Below, one piece after another: positions 50,886 through 61,431 of a DNA stretch of 64,000 bases. Source of the stretch: Brachycybe producta (lineage: Eukaryota; Arthropoda; Diplopoda; Playtdesmida; Andrognathidae). Position 1 is the stretch's first letter. Each line of letters begins with the position of its first letter. The stretch covers positions 62,001 to 126,000 of the forward strand of contig JAUPFP010000083.1 in assembly GCA_036925085.1 (NCBI GenBank), read 5' to 3'. Both the position numbers and the translations under genes were made by a program. A model generated the notes under the pieces. That model was not told the DNA's origin. It searched no databases and saw only the letters and a list, made by a program, of their open reading frames with translations.

Positions 50886-52027
50886 AAGGAGCAACTTCAA
50901 GAAGGAAACTTGACACTTAACCGGCAACCCTCTGAAACACATCACAACCCTACAGAAAGACAATAGATATTAGATAAACTGACACTGCATCGGAACCAAA
51001 ACACAAAAAGGCCCATAGGGTACACGGATAAATTGCAAAGAAGCAAACAACGGCCATGACTGATGTGTGGTATACCAATTGATATCACATTCTTAAATAG
51101 ATCTAATTATTTTTGTGCTTTCATTAGCGAAGCCAAACTATGTATTTGTCAGTCAAAAAAAAAAAAAGAAAATACTTTCTCTCCAAATGAGACAAACAAT
51201 ATTGTCAGGTGCTTTTCATATGTTAATAGTCGGTGTCTTGCATAGTTAATTTGGTATGCATGACCCTATGGTATTGACCGGATTATAGGCTATTGAGAGT
51301 GTGTCTATAGAGTAGAGGCTCGCTATATCTGTAGAATGCCTTTTTTGAAAGCCACCGACGTTGTCAAGATGTATATTTTTTTGTTTGTATGAGAATCACG
51401 TTATGTGTGGACCACATCTCACAATGTCAGAAAGGAGCTTATATTATAATAATGTAGTTGAGTAAATGGCGTTTACTTGTCAGTTGCAAGTGACTATTGA
51501 AGGGGTCATTGATGAATGAATGACAATTAATCACGGAGGTGAAAGTCTATTGGCAAAACCTGTTTTTGTTGTTGTTGTTATTGTTGTTGTAAAGTTTCTA
51601 TAATATGAGGAGGATGCAAACTTCTTAAAACTAAGGCCCAAATTATGAAACTACTTCACAAAGTTGAATTTCTATTCATGAAAAAATGTTAAATGTTCAT
51701 TGAACAGTTTGTGTTCAAAATGTACTGAACTTAAGAAATGAATGACACGCATGTGTGCCATGTAATTTGAATTGAAGTAGATAAGTATAGGGGTGGCCCA
51801 TGCGAGAGTAGTTGCGAATATTTGAAAAAAATTGTCTGACAAATTGGCCTTCCGCACTGTGAGCAGACAAATTATTGCGTTTTCTGTTTCATTTGCCATT
51901 TTACTGTCTTCAACATTTCTGTTGTGTTTGCTTTTTCTGTGCCGCTATATGGGGATGTTAAGCCTTGCGCTTTTCCAGGGTCTTTGGCTATTCTCTTATT
52001 CTTTTTTTTGCGCCAGGCTTTAGCGCC
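50886..52027. other. no gene seen
   Basis: Unique sequence; short frames at 51832-52023 are membrane-like by composition only. Confidence 0.35.
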
Positions 52028-52441
52028 TTGGCACACATTGCGATTTTTGAAAAACTTTTCAGAGACGAAATGAAGTCGAATGTGGCTAGACTGTTTTCGC
52101 TGTGTATTTTCTATGGAAAGACACCAAACTTGGCACACAGGCGACTTTTAAAACACTTTCCAACTTCTGTCTCCGGAAGGGTGTTCGATCGTCACAACCG
52201 GCGAAATCGTTTTTTTTTTCTTTTCACGCTTTAAAAACACCGCGATGTTTTGAAAGTGTTCGGTTTTGGCGACAACTCGACTTCATTTTGGCGCCAAAGT
52301 GTTTTAAATTTCGCCTGTGTGCCACGGTTGGCGTCTTTCTATTGGATATACATTGCGACGAACCAGCTCAGCGATCTTCGACTTCATTTTGTCGCCGAAA
52401 AGTTTTTTTTTCCAAAAGTCGTGTGTCTGTGTGTTCCAACA
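52028..52441. mobile_element. larger nested-palindrome MITE (GTCGCCTGTGTG family)
   Basis: The ends CCTTGGCACACATTGCGATT and AAAAGTCGTGTGTCTGTGTG are inverted. Internal blocks AACTCGACTTCATTTTGGCG, TTGGCGTCTTTCTATTGGAT and CTTCATTTTGTCGCCGAAAA match 50638-50885. This version seems to contain two overlapping units. The short frames across it are not genes. Confidence 0.6.
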
Positions 52442-52480
52442 ACTAAGTCAAATAACAAACATTCTCACCATAACTGGTAC

Positions 52481-52975
52481 CAGTGGCGTAGCCTCGTAGG
52501 CAGCCTTGGGTTATGGGGGGGGGGTTAAATTTTTAACCCCTCCCTTTTCACAGGCAATTAGAAAACAGGGTGAACAGAAGTTGGCTCTGCCCTTTTTATG
52601 ATGAACGCAACTTCTAATTGGTTGGTTATGTAGTCTGACGTCACATGCTCCACCCTTTTCAATGTCGAACCACACAACACACCAATTAGAAGTTGCCGGA
52701 CGTCATAAATAGGGCGGAGCCAACTTCTGTTCGTCCCGATTTCAATTGCCTGTTCAACTTTCTCAGCAGCAATTTGGTAACATTATAAAACAGCATTGCT
52801 GAACCTAACTATGTAAATAATTGGTTACTGATTCTTACACTTGTACCCCTATCTAAAGATCACTAAGATCACAATATTGTCTGTATGTCAGTAATTGCTG
52901 AGGGGGTTCTAATGGGGGGGTTCTAATCCACCTAACCCCCCCCCCCCCCCCTTTCTTTCCCTACGCCAATGACTG
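52481..52975. mobile_element. hAT element with nested MITE
   Basis: The ends are CAGTGGCGTAGCCTCG and, inverted, CAGTCATTGGCGTAGGG. CAGTGGCGTAGCC is a familiar hAT-type end. The flanking sequences share GTAC, but a clean 8-bp TSD was not found. The interior has G8 and C18 runs and is interrupted by the 52550-52753 MITE. Confidence 0.55.
52550..52753. mobile_element. MITE, TIR ACAGGCAATT (copy 2)
   Basis: This 204-bp palindrome is closely similar to 991-1197, sharing AACAGAAGTTGGCTCTGCCC and TAATTGGTTGGTTATGTAGT. The flanks TCCCTTTTC and TCAACTTTC agree at 6 of 9 bases, a decayed 9-bp TSD. It sits inside a hAT-type element. Confidence 0.8.
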
Positions 52976-53410
52976 GTACAACTTGGTTTTTTAATTTTAA
53001 CATTTGCATTAACCTATTGGAATGACCCAAATTTAACCTATTCACATAGGACACAACTTTGTGGCCATGCTGTACATTCGTTTTTTTTTTTTTTTTTGGT
53101 ATTACATCATGATGACCTACGTTCAAATGGATGCCGGCCCAGTCAAATTAGACAAAAAAGACTTATTGAGTGCTCAACTTCATATATACAGTATATATTA
53201 TAATGGCCACATTATATAGTTTGTTTCTAAAAAGTTGTCATGTCCAGACAGACATACTCTTAAAAAATACTCTGCCAACACTCGTTGATGGTGGTGGAGG
53301 GGGACTCTTCTTCTCTGTTAATGGTTATTTGTTTAGCCTTACTTCTGTACGGAAGCTGGATGACACGTGTTTTGGCTATTGTTTGTGTATGTCAAAAGAA
53401 AAGAAAGAAA

Positions 53411-53443
<33 letters not shown>

Positions 53444-53776
53444 CAGAAAAGCATTCATAAAACCATTATATATACAAGTGTGAACTGAACAAAGTCAGAT
53501 ACAAAAAAAATATATATATATTGACATGTTACACAAATGATTTTCACTGGCCATTACAAATACTACTCGCTATACTGCGTTGTGTTGTTGTACAACATAT
53601 GACTTACAACATATGTGAAGTGTATATTGACAATGAGAAAGGCAACAACAAACATTTTTGCAGTTACTATTGTATACTGTACTTTCTACAATACAGTAGT
53701 ACATAACAATACCAAAATATATAAGTTATATAGAAACTTCAATATTACTGTATAGAGACACATTTGATAATTTGTG
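52976..53776. other. no gene; (GA)n tract
   Basis: (GA)n at 53417-53443. Short frames nearby run through GA or T tracts. Confidence 0.4.
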
Positions 53777-54036
53777 TTAAGCGGCGATCACTCTTGACTA
53801 TTTTTTTCTCGCAAAAAATTCCGTGTGCAAGAAATGAGTCAAATATTGCTGTGAATCTTGCACAGTTAATTGTAGAAAAAAAACGAAAAACCAAGCAATT
53901 CTTTTGCAAGAAATCGTTGAAGAAACTAATTTTAAGTTTTGCAAGACAGTTATCACATTGGCAATTGCAATTAATTCAAGGACGACGCATCGCAGTGTAT
54001 TTTGCTTTAAATATTGCCAATATGATCGCCGTTTAA
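53777..54036. mobile_element. MITE, TTAA TSD, TIR RCGGCGATCA (best copy)
   Basis: TTAA followed by GCGGCGATCAC at the left; TGATCGCCGT followed by TTAA at the right. Both TTAA duplications are intact, immediately outside a TIR of about 10 bp that extends as CTTGACTATTTT / CATATTGGCAATATTT with mismatches. TTAA targets point to piggyBac or Kolobok. Non-coding, about 250 bp between the duplications. Confidence 0.8.
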
Positions 54037-54479
54037 AAGTCGGCCCCATGCGATGCGTGTATACTTGTATTTTCATTTTTTCAACTTGAACAATTTGTAC
54101 ACAATAAATTCTATTTTCAAAAGTACTTCTTGAATGGGATCTTATGTTGTCTATGTTGAAATTCCGTGCAAAAGATAGGTTTACAATATGAAAATGTGAC
54201 GTATACGGTGTGAATCAGGTGAAGATAAACGTGTTTTTCAATTTCTTGCTGATATCTTTCATAATAAACAATTTGTGTCAAATACTCCCAACTACACAGG
54301 CATATATGGTGGTGTGAAATTTTAAAGATTTAATTTAATAAAAAACTGGAGCGAAAGGTTATGAAACATAGGCCCTATTGTGCCTGTACAGTAAGTACAG
54401 GGTGGCGCAAAAGTAATCATTGCATTATTGTTTCTTTGTAACTTTTGATCAGACCTTTTGTATATGAGTTATGCTGTAC

Positions 54480-54975
54480 AAACAATTAAGGACAGATGAA
54501 CCGCTTTTTTTCTCAAGGTCAACTATATGTTGCACTCTTCCCATCCAAGAACCCCATGATATTAAAAGGGGAAAAGGTTGGAAAGTGTAGAGGGGGAGGG
54601 GAGAGAGAGAGAGAGACAGAAACGTGGAGGGGTAAAAGTGGGAGGGGTGACTGAAATTGAAATGAAAGGAGTAAAAAAGGAACAAACGACGCGCATGCGC
54701 ACACCAGAGAAAATGAAACGCTCATTTTCTCTTTCAAATATAAAAAAGGGGAGGAAATAATGGTAGCAAAATTAAACCAGAATTTTTCACAGGCAATTGT
54801 GCCCAGCATTAGAATTTCTTTCGCTCCGCCTTTTTATGAATGTCATCAATTTCTAATTGGGTTTGTTACTTGGTCTGACGTCATAAAAGGGGCGGAGGAA
54901 AAAAAATTCTAATGCTGGGCACAATTGTCTGTGAATTTTGCTCCCGTCATTTATGACGGGTTACCACCCCACTAG
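54480..54975 (+). mobile_element. non-autonomous Helitron (copy D), 3' end at 54975
   Basis: On the plus strand: the TCAAGGTCAACTATATGTTG core, CCATGATATTAAAAGG, one purine block (54566-54650), GCGCATGCGCACACC, about 85 bp not seen in other copies, a 144-bp MITE, then AATTTTGCTCC, hairpin CCCGTCA-TTTA-TGACGGG (54943-54960), and CTAG-T. The 5' end is near 54480 and uncertain. Confidence 0.75.
54789..54932. mobile_element. MITE, TIR ACAGGCAATT (copy 3), inside Helitron
   Basis: ACAGGCAATTGTGCCCAGCA pairs with TGCTGGGCACAATTGTCTGT. The flanks GAATTTTTC (54780-54788) and GAATTTTGC (54933-54941) match at 8 of 9 bases, giving the same 9-bp TSD length as copy 1. The TIR tip is shared with copies 1 and 2, but the inner arms differ, so this is a sister subfamily. 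Confidence 0.82.
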
Positions 54976-55022
54976 TACATTATAAAAATTGAAATTAAAA
55001 GTTTAATTCTCTTATTTTTTTT

Positions 55023-55290
55023 ACATCACTTATTAAAAATAGATATCTAAACAAATGCCCACCTCCATTGCGTTTGCAAGTCTGTGCTTATGCTGCAAAT
55101 CTTAGCATATAGCTTCAAAAAAAATTTCTTAAGGGATTTGCCTGATTTCTTCAATTATGTTGGCTTTTAATTGGTGCAAAGAATCAGGCTTATTTGCATA
55201 TATACAGTATATACCCACTGCTTAAGGTAACCAAATAGGAAAAAAAAACTTGGGGGCCTTCAAATCTGGTCATTTTGGTGGCAATGTGTC
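55023..55290 (-). pseudogene. mariner/IS630-like transposase C-terminal remnant
   Basis: One continuous minus-strand frame with four internal stops reads DTLPPK, stop, PDLKAPKFFFPIW, ... YANKPDSLHQLKANIIEEIR, QIP, stop, EIFFEAI, ... DLQHKHRLANAMEVG. It aligns with the PPRSPDLTPxDFFLWG...YxxxPxTLEELKxxIxxEIxxIP... tail of mariner/IS630-type transposases. The third catalytic acidic position (after SPDLTP) reads K here. With the stops this shows a dead gene; the N-terminal two thirds are absent. Confidence 0.78.
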
Positions 55291-55688
55291 GAAAAAATCG
55301 TTTTCAAAGTATAGCAGCAATATTTGTGCGCGTTGACATGGTGTGCACAGTGTATCGGCCCATATACTAAATTTTCCATTATTCTAGTTTATTCTGAAAC
55401 AAAAATAGAAAAGGAAATAATTTTAAAACAAAAAAGTTATATATAAAAAAAGCAACATGCGATGATTTTGCGCCACGCTCTAAAAATCGTTTATATTATC
55501 CAATAAAACCTGGATGAAACGGAATATTGTGGTTCTAGACATTTTTTTTTTTCCCGTTTTAACAGTTTCCCGTTTTATAGATGTAAGTAAAAAAACACAC
55601 AAAATAAGTTAAAAGTCTAGATACACCGCCAACTTGTTGTTTTCAGCAGACGACAATGTGATTTTTAGTTCTGTTCAAGACAAATGAG

Positions 55689-56522
55689 TGTTACTACTAT
55701 ATGGCAACGATCTATAAATAATAGATTGGCAGTTAAGACGCCATTTTGAGGCGAATTGAACACTACGGCGGCCATGACAGTAAAAGGCAAAAAGCTCTTA
55801 ATTGCCTATGGGCTGCTCATAGCAAACTCATATACTTATTTTTTTTTTCAGAAAAGGAACTGCACATTTAATGTATTTGTTCATTATTTATGTAACCTAC
55901 TCGTAAAATTATACTGAACACAATACAATAAAATTTAATTATTTATTTCACACAATTAAATACCAAAATACACATATTTAACATGAATAATAAAATATGT
56001 ACATAAACGTGATTTATTCAATGGCCTTTGAAAATAATTAATTTGGTTAGTTGTTAGTTAGCTGTTGCTGTTACAGTCATTCGCTTTTTCACTGTTGGCA
56101 GGTAGTACCCCCACCTACCCTCGATTACCCTCACCTACCCAAAAATATCGCGACCTGCCCAGAAATAACGAAATTCTGCCCATTCTGCCCTATACAAAAA
56201 ATTTCAAAAAAATTTTAAAATTCCGGAAATGTTTTTTTCGGGTAGGTAATGGTTAAGTTTAGTAGGTAGTACTCCCACCTACCCTCGATTACCCTCACCT
56301 GCCCAAAAATATCGCGATCTGCCCAGAAATAACGAAATTCTGCCTTTTCTGCCCGTCCTGCGTTTTAGTATGACCCCTAATGTATTTGACTGCTGATCAC
56401 TGTCCTTTCTGCCTATAACTGTCATGGCGGTGCGTAGCTGCAGTAGCCTCAGTTTGGGGGCGCTGATGTCTATGAAATTGCCAATCTATTCTTTATAGAT
56501 TGTTGCTATATGGTGTTACTAA
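55689..56522. mobile_element. foldback element, TIR TGTTACTACTATATGGCAAC
   Basis: TGTTACTACTATATGGCAAC then GATCTATAAATAATAGATTG pairs with the right arm ending TTGCTATATGGTGTTACT. The arms of ~115 bp also share GGCGGCCATGACAGT. It lies inside the pogo-like element. Confidence 0.7.
56098..56360 (+). repeat. two ~97-bp direct repeats, 165 bp apart
   Basis: GGTAGTACCCCCACCTACCC to AACGAAATTCTGCC at 56101 recurs at 56263 with few changes (CACCTGCCCAAAAATATCGC is shared). The repeats lie inside the foldback. Confidence 0.8.
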
Positions 56523-56609
56523 ACTTGCAAGAAATCGCCTCACAATCGCTCAATTAAAATACAGGAAAGCACAAAATACAATAAAAAGTATTGTTCTTTA
56601 AATGCTTGA

Positions 56610-57205
56610 CTTTTATAATTTTTGAAAAGCTCCTTCTATTTTTAAACAACTTTTAAAATTCTTCTTTTTTTTAACCCCATGTTAAACTCCATTGGATCAA
56701 AAACCGTCCCAAAAATATTTGAAAAACTCTCGTTAAAAACGATTTAGAAGAATAACAAAATAATTAGCACATACTTTCATGTATTGGCTTCACGATGTTT
56801 CCGTTTTATAAATTTTGAAAAGGTCCTTCTATTTTTCATAACGTTTATAATCGTACATTTTTTAACTCCATGTTAAATCCCATTGGACCAAATAACCCAC
56901 CCACAAACATTTGAAGAAGAAGAAAAAAACTCGTTAAAACGATCTAGAACAATAACAAAAAAAGTTCGCACGTGCTTTCATGTATTGGCTTCAGGATGTT
57001 TCCTTTTTATAAATTTTGAAAAGGTCCTTCTATTTTTAACAACGTTGAAAATCGTGTACGGTTTTTAACTCCATGTTAAGTCCCATAGGACCAAAAAACC
57101 ATCCCAAAAAGTTAGAAGAACTCTCATTAAAAACGACTTAGAACAGTCACATTAAAATTAGCACGTGCATTAATCTATTGGCTTCATGATGTTTTCTTTT
57201 TATAC
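56610..57205 (+). repeat. ~195-bp tandem array, three units
   Basis: CGTTTTATAAATTTTGAAAA then GGTCCTTC starts near 56610, 56803 and 57004, and a fourth start is at 57197. Units share AACTCCATGTTAA, CCCATTGGACCAAA and TTTCATGTATTGGCTTCA. The unit start resembles the subterminal CCGTTTTATAAAGG of the pogo-like end. Confidence 0.8.
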
Positions 57206-58101
57206 AGTATAAGCTTAGCACGCGAAATAATTTTTCTATTAATTATTATGTGACTTCAAACCGGGAGAAAAAAAACCTTAAAAAGCCATTTTTAAATCAA
57301 CAACGATCGCAGCGCCTACATTTGAAGAAATTTTGAATTAAACGCTATATCTAGGCTCCCCGATTTTTTTTTTTTTTTTCGTTTAGCTCGGTTTCCGTTT
57401 AGCTCGGTTTCCGTTTTATAAAGGGTTCGTTTTATCCAAGTTTTACTGTAGTAGTTATGAATTAATGATCATTTTTTCAAGTGATAATGCAATGGCAGCA
57501 CATTTCAAACCTTTTCATTTTATATATATATATATATACAACTATACAATATACATGTACAATGTACATGCATGTTATGGTATGTATTTATAGTATAGTG
57601 TCCAGTCCCACTGTGTGTTGTCCACTCCCAATCACATAATTGAATGTTCACAAAAGTGATAAAGTGAATGAAAACTCTCATTTTAACTCATAAACAAGTG
57701 ATTAGCAAAATGCAATCCACTTTTTTTATTATTATTATTAATTATTATCTTTTTTCTTTGTGTGTTGTTGTTGTTCTCGCTAAAAGTTATCTTTGTGACA
57801 TGAAACAGTTTTATGAAATGAAAAGGGGTAACATTTTTAGCCGTTTTTTTTTTTAAAAAAAGAAAACTTTGCTTGATTAGATCTATTTGTGGTTGGTGTT
57901 TTTTCAGTTTTACAAGTTGATTGATTTTGTTTTTGTTTTTGAGGGAACATTGTTAAAACAAAATAGGATGTTTGTGCTCACATCTGTGTCATATATCTGT
58001 GGTGTTTTAGTACTTTTTGTTTTGTTAAATGCTTTTTTTTTTCTGCCTATTGTTTGATTTGGGACTCAATTTTTTTTTTTTTTTTAATTTTGTGGTTACA
58101 G

Positions 58102-58195
58102 GAACCTTGATGAGGTTGAGAACACCATCACCAAATACAAAAATGTCTCTTTTGTTGAAGTTCTTGCACCTTTTAACTGTGTTGATCGATACAGG
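58102..58195 (+). CDS. candidate internal coding exon, unknown protein
   Basis: A T-rich tract of about 20 nt and ACAG (ending 58101) precede, and GTGAGT (58196) follows. The 94-nt segment is open in only one forward frame, giving 31 residues beginning NLDEVENTITKYKN and ending FNCVDRYR after a 1-nt partial codon. It is acidic and amphipathic, with protein-like codon mixture against an AT-rich background. The exon would end in phase 0, compatible with 60547-60640. I do not recognise the family. Caution: the donor region TACAGGGTGAGTCA also resembles a mariner-type end, and an antisense frame of 70 aa overlaps. Confidence 0.4.
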
Positions 58196-58304
58196 GTGAG
58201 TCAATAACCTGTTACCATTTGTTTGTAATGAAGACACAAAAGACTAGATAGAGAGGTCACAGTTTTATTATTTGCTAGCATCTGTCAAGTACAGAACTCT
58301 GGAC

Positions 58305-58819
58305 CAGTGGTTCTCAAACTTTTGTTAGCTCACTAGCACGGTATTTTGTGCTTGAAGAAATCGCGGGCACACCTGGCAAAACTCACGGTGCACACGTAGT
58401 CACTAGTGTGCCGCAGTACATCCTTTGGAAATTGATGGTTTAGTCACTTTAGTGCATATATTTACTGTCAATTTGCGGAATCAGTCAATCTGCGAAACAA
58501 CCAACCTGCTAGTGAATCTGTCAAAATTCAATATAATTAGGTATTGAATTTTGCACATTCACGAGCAGGTAGGTTGGTTGTTTTGCAGATTGGCTGATTC
58601 CGCAGATTGACAATAACACATATATACATGTAATAGTAATATGTATTGTTTACTTTGCTTTTTCGAATAAAGTTAAATTTTATTTGAAAATATTACAATT
58701 TATTGACACAATTAATAAATACCCTCGTATATCATACAAAATTTTGCGGCACACTTAGCCAACCTCACTGCACACTAGTGTGCCGTGCGGCCGCGCGGCG
58801 CACCCTTTATGAATCACTG
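58305..58819. mobile_element. non-autonomous hAT element, 8-bp TSD
   Basis: The ends are CAGTGGTTCTCAAACTTTTG (a classic hAT/Charlie-like end) and, inverted, CAGTGATTCATAAAGGGTGC. The flanks CTCTGGAC (58297-58304) and CTCTAGAC (58820-58827) match at 7 of 8. The element contains the 58456-58624 MITE. Inner GTGTGCCG and GCGGCACAC blocks are inverted. No transposase remnant was recognised. Confidence 0.85.
58456..58624. mobile_element. palindromic MITE, TIR TATATTTACTGTCAATTTGC (copy 2)
   Basis: The left TATATTTACTGTCAATTTGC pairs with the right GCAGATTGACAATAACACAT. The inner CCAACCTGCTAGTGAAT and ATTCACGAGCAGGTAGGTTGG arms pair too. It is inserted in the hAT element and related to 28861-29050. 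Confidence 0.75.
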
Positions 58820-58827
58820 CTCTAGAC

Positions 58828-59530
58828 TCTAACCAGTCTTTATGATTGTTAAAAAAAAAGCACAATTCTGGTTGATCTAATAGTGTTGTGAACTCAATAA
58901 TACATTGATCAGTGATCACACTTGTGCTAAATGCAATTGAATGAAACATGTAGAAGAACATATAGGGTAAGATCATATTTTTCTTTTCGCAATATTTTCA
59001 CTATACACTACAAGGTGGAGATAAATGCATTGCCCGTTTGATAACAATAGGTGAAAAACAATAGCTTAGATGAATTGTGAATAATTTTTTTTAACATAAG
59101 TAGTATAGCAGACATAAGTGGACTTCCAGACATTTTGCTTTAGAATTGTTAAATTTTTGCGTGCGTTTGCTTTTATTTACATATAAGCAAATATTTTATT
59201 ATGGATTGAGATTTTGGATTGTTTCTTACATATTTTCAAGTCTTATCTGTGTTCATTTGTTATTCAACTTCAAAAATTGATTTTCTATTGTTACATTAAT
59301 ACATTATGTGTGTGTGGAGGGGGGGGGGATGATAGGATGTAAGTTGCCATCATTACCAAGTTACCGCTTCATCAACAAAATCAAACATTATTTAAGTTAA
59401 CATGTTTTTTTTCTTCAAATTAGCTGAAAACATGGCCACAAGTTTGTATCAAAAGAACCATGGACAAAATTGGTCTCGACAATCATTAAAGCTTATTTAA
59501 TTAGTATGCATAATTAGTGAAAAGATAGTC
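58828..59530. other. no gene seen
   Basis: Between the two candidate exons; AT-rich with a G9 run near 59320. Confidence 0.4.
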
Positions 59531-59844
59531 TAATACCTTGTACACACATCGAGTTAAATGAATTCAAATTAAATGTGTTTAGGTGAATTATACGGAAGCC
59601 AGTTAAAGACAAGAACCAAATAAAAATTGAATTTTATTATTATTTTAAATTGAAATACTAAATCAATATTTTGTCAATAGTTTATATATTATATTTAAGT
59701 AAATTAACTCAATATTTTCAGATTATTAACTGAATAAATTGAATTCGACATATTGATTGTTTGCCCTTCACGGGGCTCTGTAGAACACATTTATTATTTA
59801 AATGCATTTAAGTTATCAGGTGTGTAATATGTATAAGGCTAGTT
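59531..59844 (+). mobile_element. ~310-bp dispersed element (copy Y)
   Basis: Starts CTAATACCTTGTACACACAT and ends TGTAATATGTATAAGGCTAG; these are imperfectly inverted. It is the reverse complement of 6622-6922 over almost its whole length. Confidence 0.65.
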
Positions 59845-59925
59845 GTGTGCAATTTTAAATGAATTAAAAAATATCTATGGTATTTGTACTAAATGTCATT
59901 GTCATTTAAGGTAGTTTTTGATCTC

Positions 59926-60362
59926 CCCGGATGGCGCCACTGCAGTGGCTGTATGTTCTAAAGGAGGGGGCACTTCCCCTCCACCCGTGGTTTTGAGAAA
60001 ATTTATATTTTTCAAGCAAACGTTTTTCAGGAGAAACATTACAAAGTAATTCAAAGTGTTTTAGAAACTAGAATAGTTGGTGATAATGCTAAAAGTTTTT
60101 TTCATGATGATATTTTGAAAAATAAACTTTCTATGACAGTTTGAACAAAGCGAAAATAGTTTTTTTCATGAAATGTCAATGGACAAACCAAAAAACGGGT
60201 CATTTTCAAATTTAAATTATAAAATGTTTATTTTTTAAGATATTGTCATGAAAAAGCTTTTTACATAATCTTTTACCATTCTAGTTTTGAAAATAATTTG
60301 AATTTTTTTCAGAATGTTGTTTCTAAAAAAAAACTATTTCAGTGGTGCCATCCAGGAGCAAA
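59926..60362. mobile_element. foldback element, ends CTCCCCGGATGGCGCCACTG
   Basis: CTCCCCGGATGGCGCCACTG and, inverted, CTCCTGGATGGCACCACTG. The inner arms share ACTAGAATRGTWRRTGATAA-type and TTTTTCATGAYGATATTTTG-type sequence. 437 bp, non-coding. Confidence 0.65.
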
Positions 60363-60546
60363 ATAAATATCCATTCGGCCATCTTAAATATGTTTAAGTA
60401 AGCAGGTGTCAATTCTGTATAATAAAGTATATTAAAGTTATATTAAAGTTTATTTAGCCTGTTTCTGTGTTATTCCCTGTCCTTCAATGGTGTTGTTGAC
60501 ATGGGTATGTTTCTTGGTACATGTGACATTAGTTACTGTGGATCAG

Positions 60547-60640
60547 TTCAAGTGGACTGGTACCATATTTGTTGATTACACTTACAATGCAGTCCCCATA
60601 CATCTTCATAGTGGGAACAATGATAAAAACAAAATGCATG
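60547..60640 (+). CDS. candidate internal coding exon, unknown protein
   Basis: AG (ending 60546) precedes and GTGAGT (60641) follows a 94-nt segment. In phase 0 it encodes 31 residues beginning FKWTGTIFVDYTYN and ending NNDKNKMH plus one base. An alternative acceptor at 60532 would add about 14 nt. The same frame stays open upstream to an ATG at 60487, so a first exon is also possible. The phase matches the end of 58102-58195. The acceptor pyrimidine tract is weak. I do not recognise the protein. Confidence 0.35.
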
Positions 60641-61372
60641 GTGAGTTGCACAACACCCTCTTTCTATTCTGTTTTGAGTTCGATTTCTTTTTTGTGCATT
60701 CTCAGTATGGTGTGAGTGCCATTGTAATTTTCAACTGGTTGGTTGGTTTGAGGGGGCTGGGCAGAGGTTATTTTTTTTTTCCAATGAATTCTTTCTTCCC
60801 CCTAACCCTCCTTTTTCTTTCTTACATATCTATAACACCAGCTAAACAATCATGCAATTGAATGGTTTTGCCACTAGGAGCGCATTGATATATGATATTA
60901 TACAAAGAGTTTAAGCAATGGGACACTGATGTGTATATAGCCTCTCTACCCCCTTGAATTGTATGTTAACTCCCCTGCTGTGTGTGTATTTCTGTGTTTT
61001 TTTTTCTTCAATAGACACATTCGATTGATTGAGTGAAAGGTGGTAAATAAAAATAATTACAAAAAAAAACCCCATTCTGTAAAAGAAGGAGCAGATGTAG
61101 AGAGAAAGAAAAAAAAGTTTATATAAAAAAAGCTGAATGTTTTAAACACTAATCCCACCCTTTTTACCGCATGAGATGTGAATATCAATAGGGTTTTAGT
61201 GGTACTGAGAGAGAAAGAGAGAGAGAGAAAGGGGTAAATGTTATTGTGGTAAAAAGAGAAGAGGTTTTCTTTCTTTCGTTTTTTGAAACATCTTTGAGTT
61301 AGAAATTCATGACAATAAATCAGAATTAAAATATTTTCGAGAGGTTTTTGTAACTTTTTTTTTTCTCTCTCT
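60641..61372. other. no gene seen
   Basis: If the exon at 60547 is real, this is its intron. Contains short GA repeats at 61208-61230. Confidence 0.4.

Positions 61373-61429
<57 letters not shown>
61365..61429. repeat. (CT)n microsatellite
   Basis: About 60 bp of CT repeats. Confidence 0.95.

Positions 61430-61431
<2 letters not shown>

Larger units (their letters stand above)
54396..55482 (-). mobile_element. mariner/IS630-like element carrying a Helitron
   Basis: The ends are TACAGGGTGGCGCAAAAGTA and, inverted, TAGAGCGTGGCGCAAAATCA, with TA as the outermost bases. The minus strand encodes a decayed transposase C-terminus (55023-55290). About 500 bp of Helitron copy D has inserted near the left end. 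Without it the element would be about 590 bp, so much of the transposase is missing. Confidence 0.72.
55498..57450. mobile_element. pogo/Tigger-like element with nested insertions
   Basis: The right end, inverted, reads TACAGTAAAACTTGGATAAA, then ACG; the left reads TATCCAATAAAACCTGGATG, then AAACGG. TACAGTAAAAC.TGGATAAAACG is typical of pogo-type elements with TA targets. CCCGTTTTATA-type motifs sit inside both ends. No transposase was recognised. The interior holds a foldback (55689-56522) and a ~195-bp tandem array (56610-57197). Confidence 0.6.

Noticed and set aside
54396..58200. TACAGGGTGAGTCA at 58190 as a partner mariner end
   Set aside because: No inverted partner was found, and the sequence also fits a splice donor; left undecided and not annotated as an element.
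60487..60861. 124-aa frame as a complete gene
   Set aside because: Only the 60533-60640 part looks coding; the tail after GTGAGT is T-rich and intron-like. Kept as an exon candidate instead.
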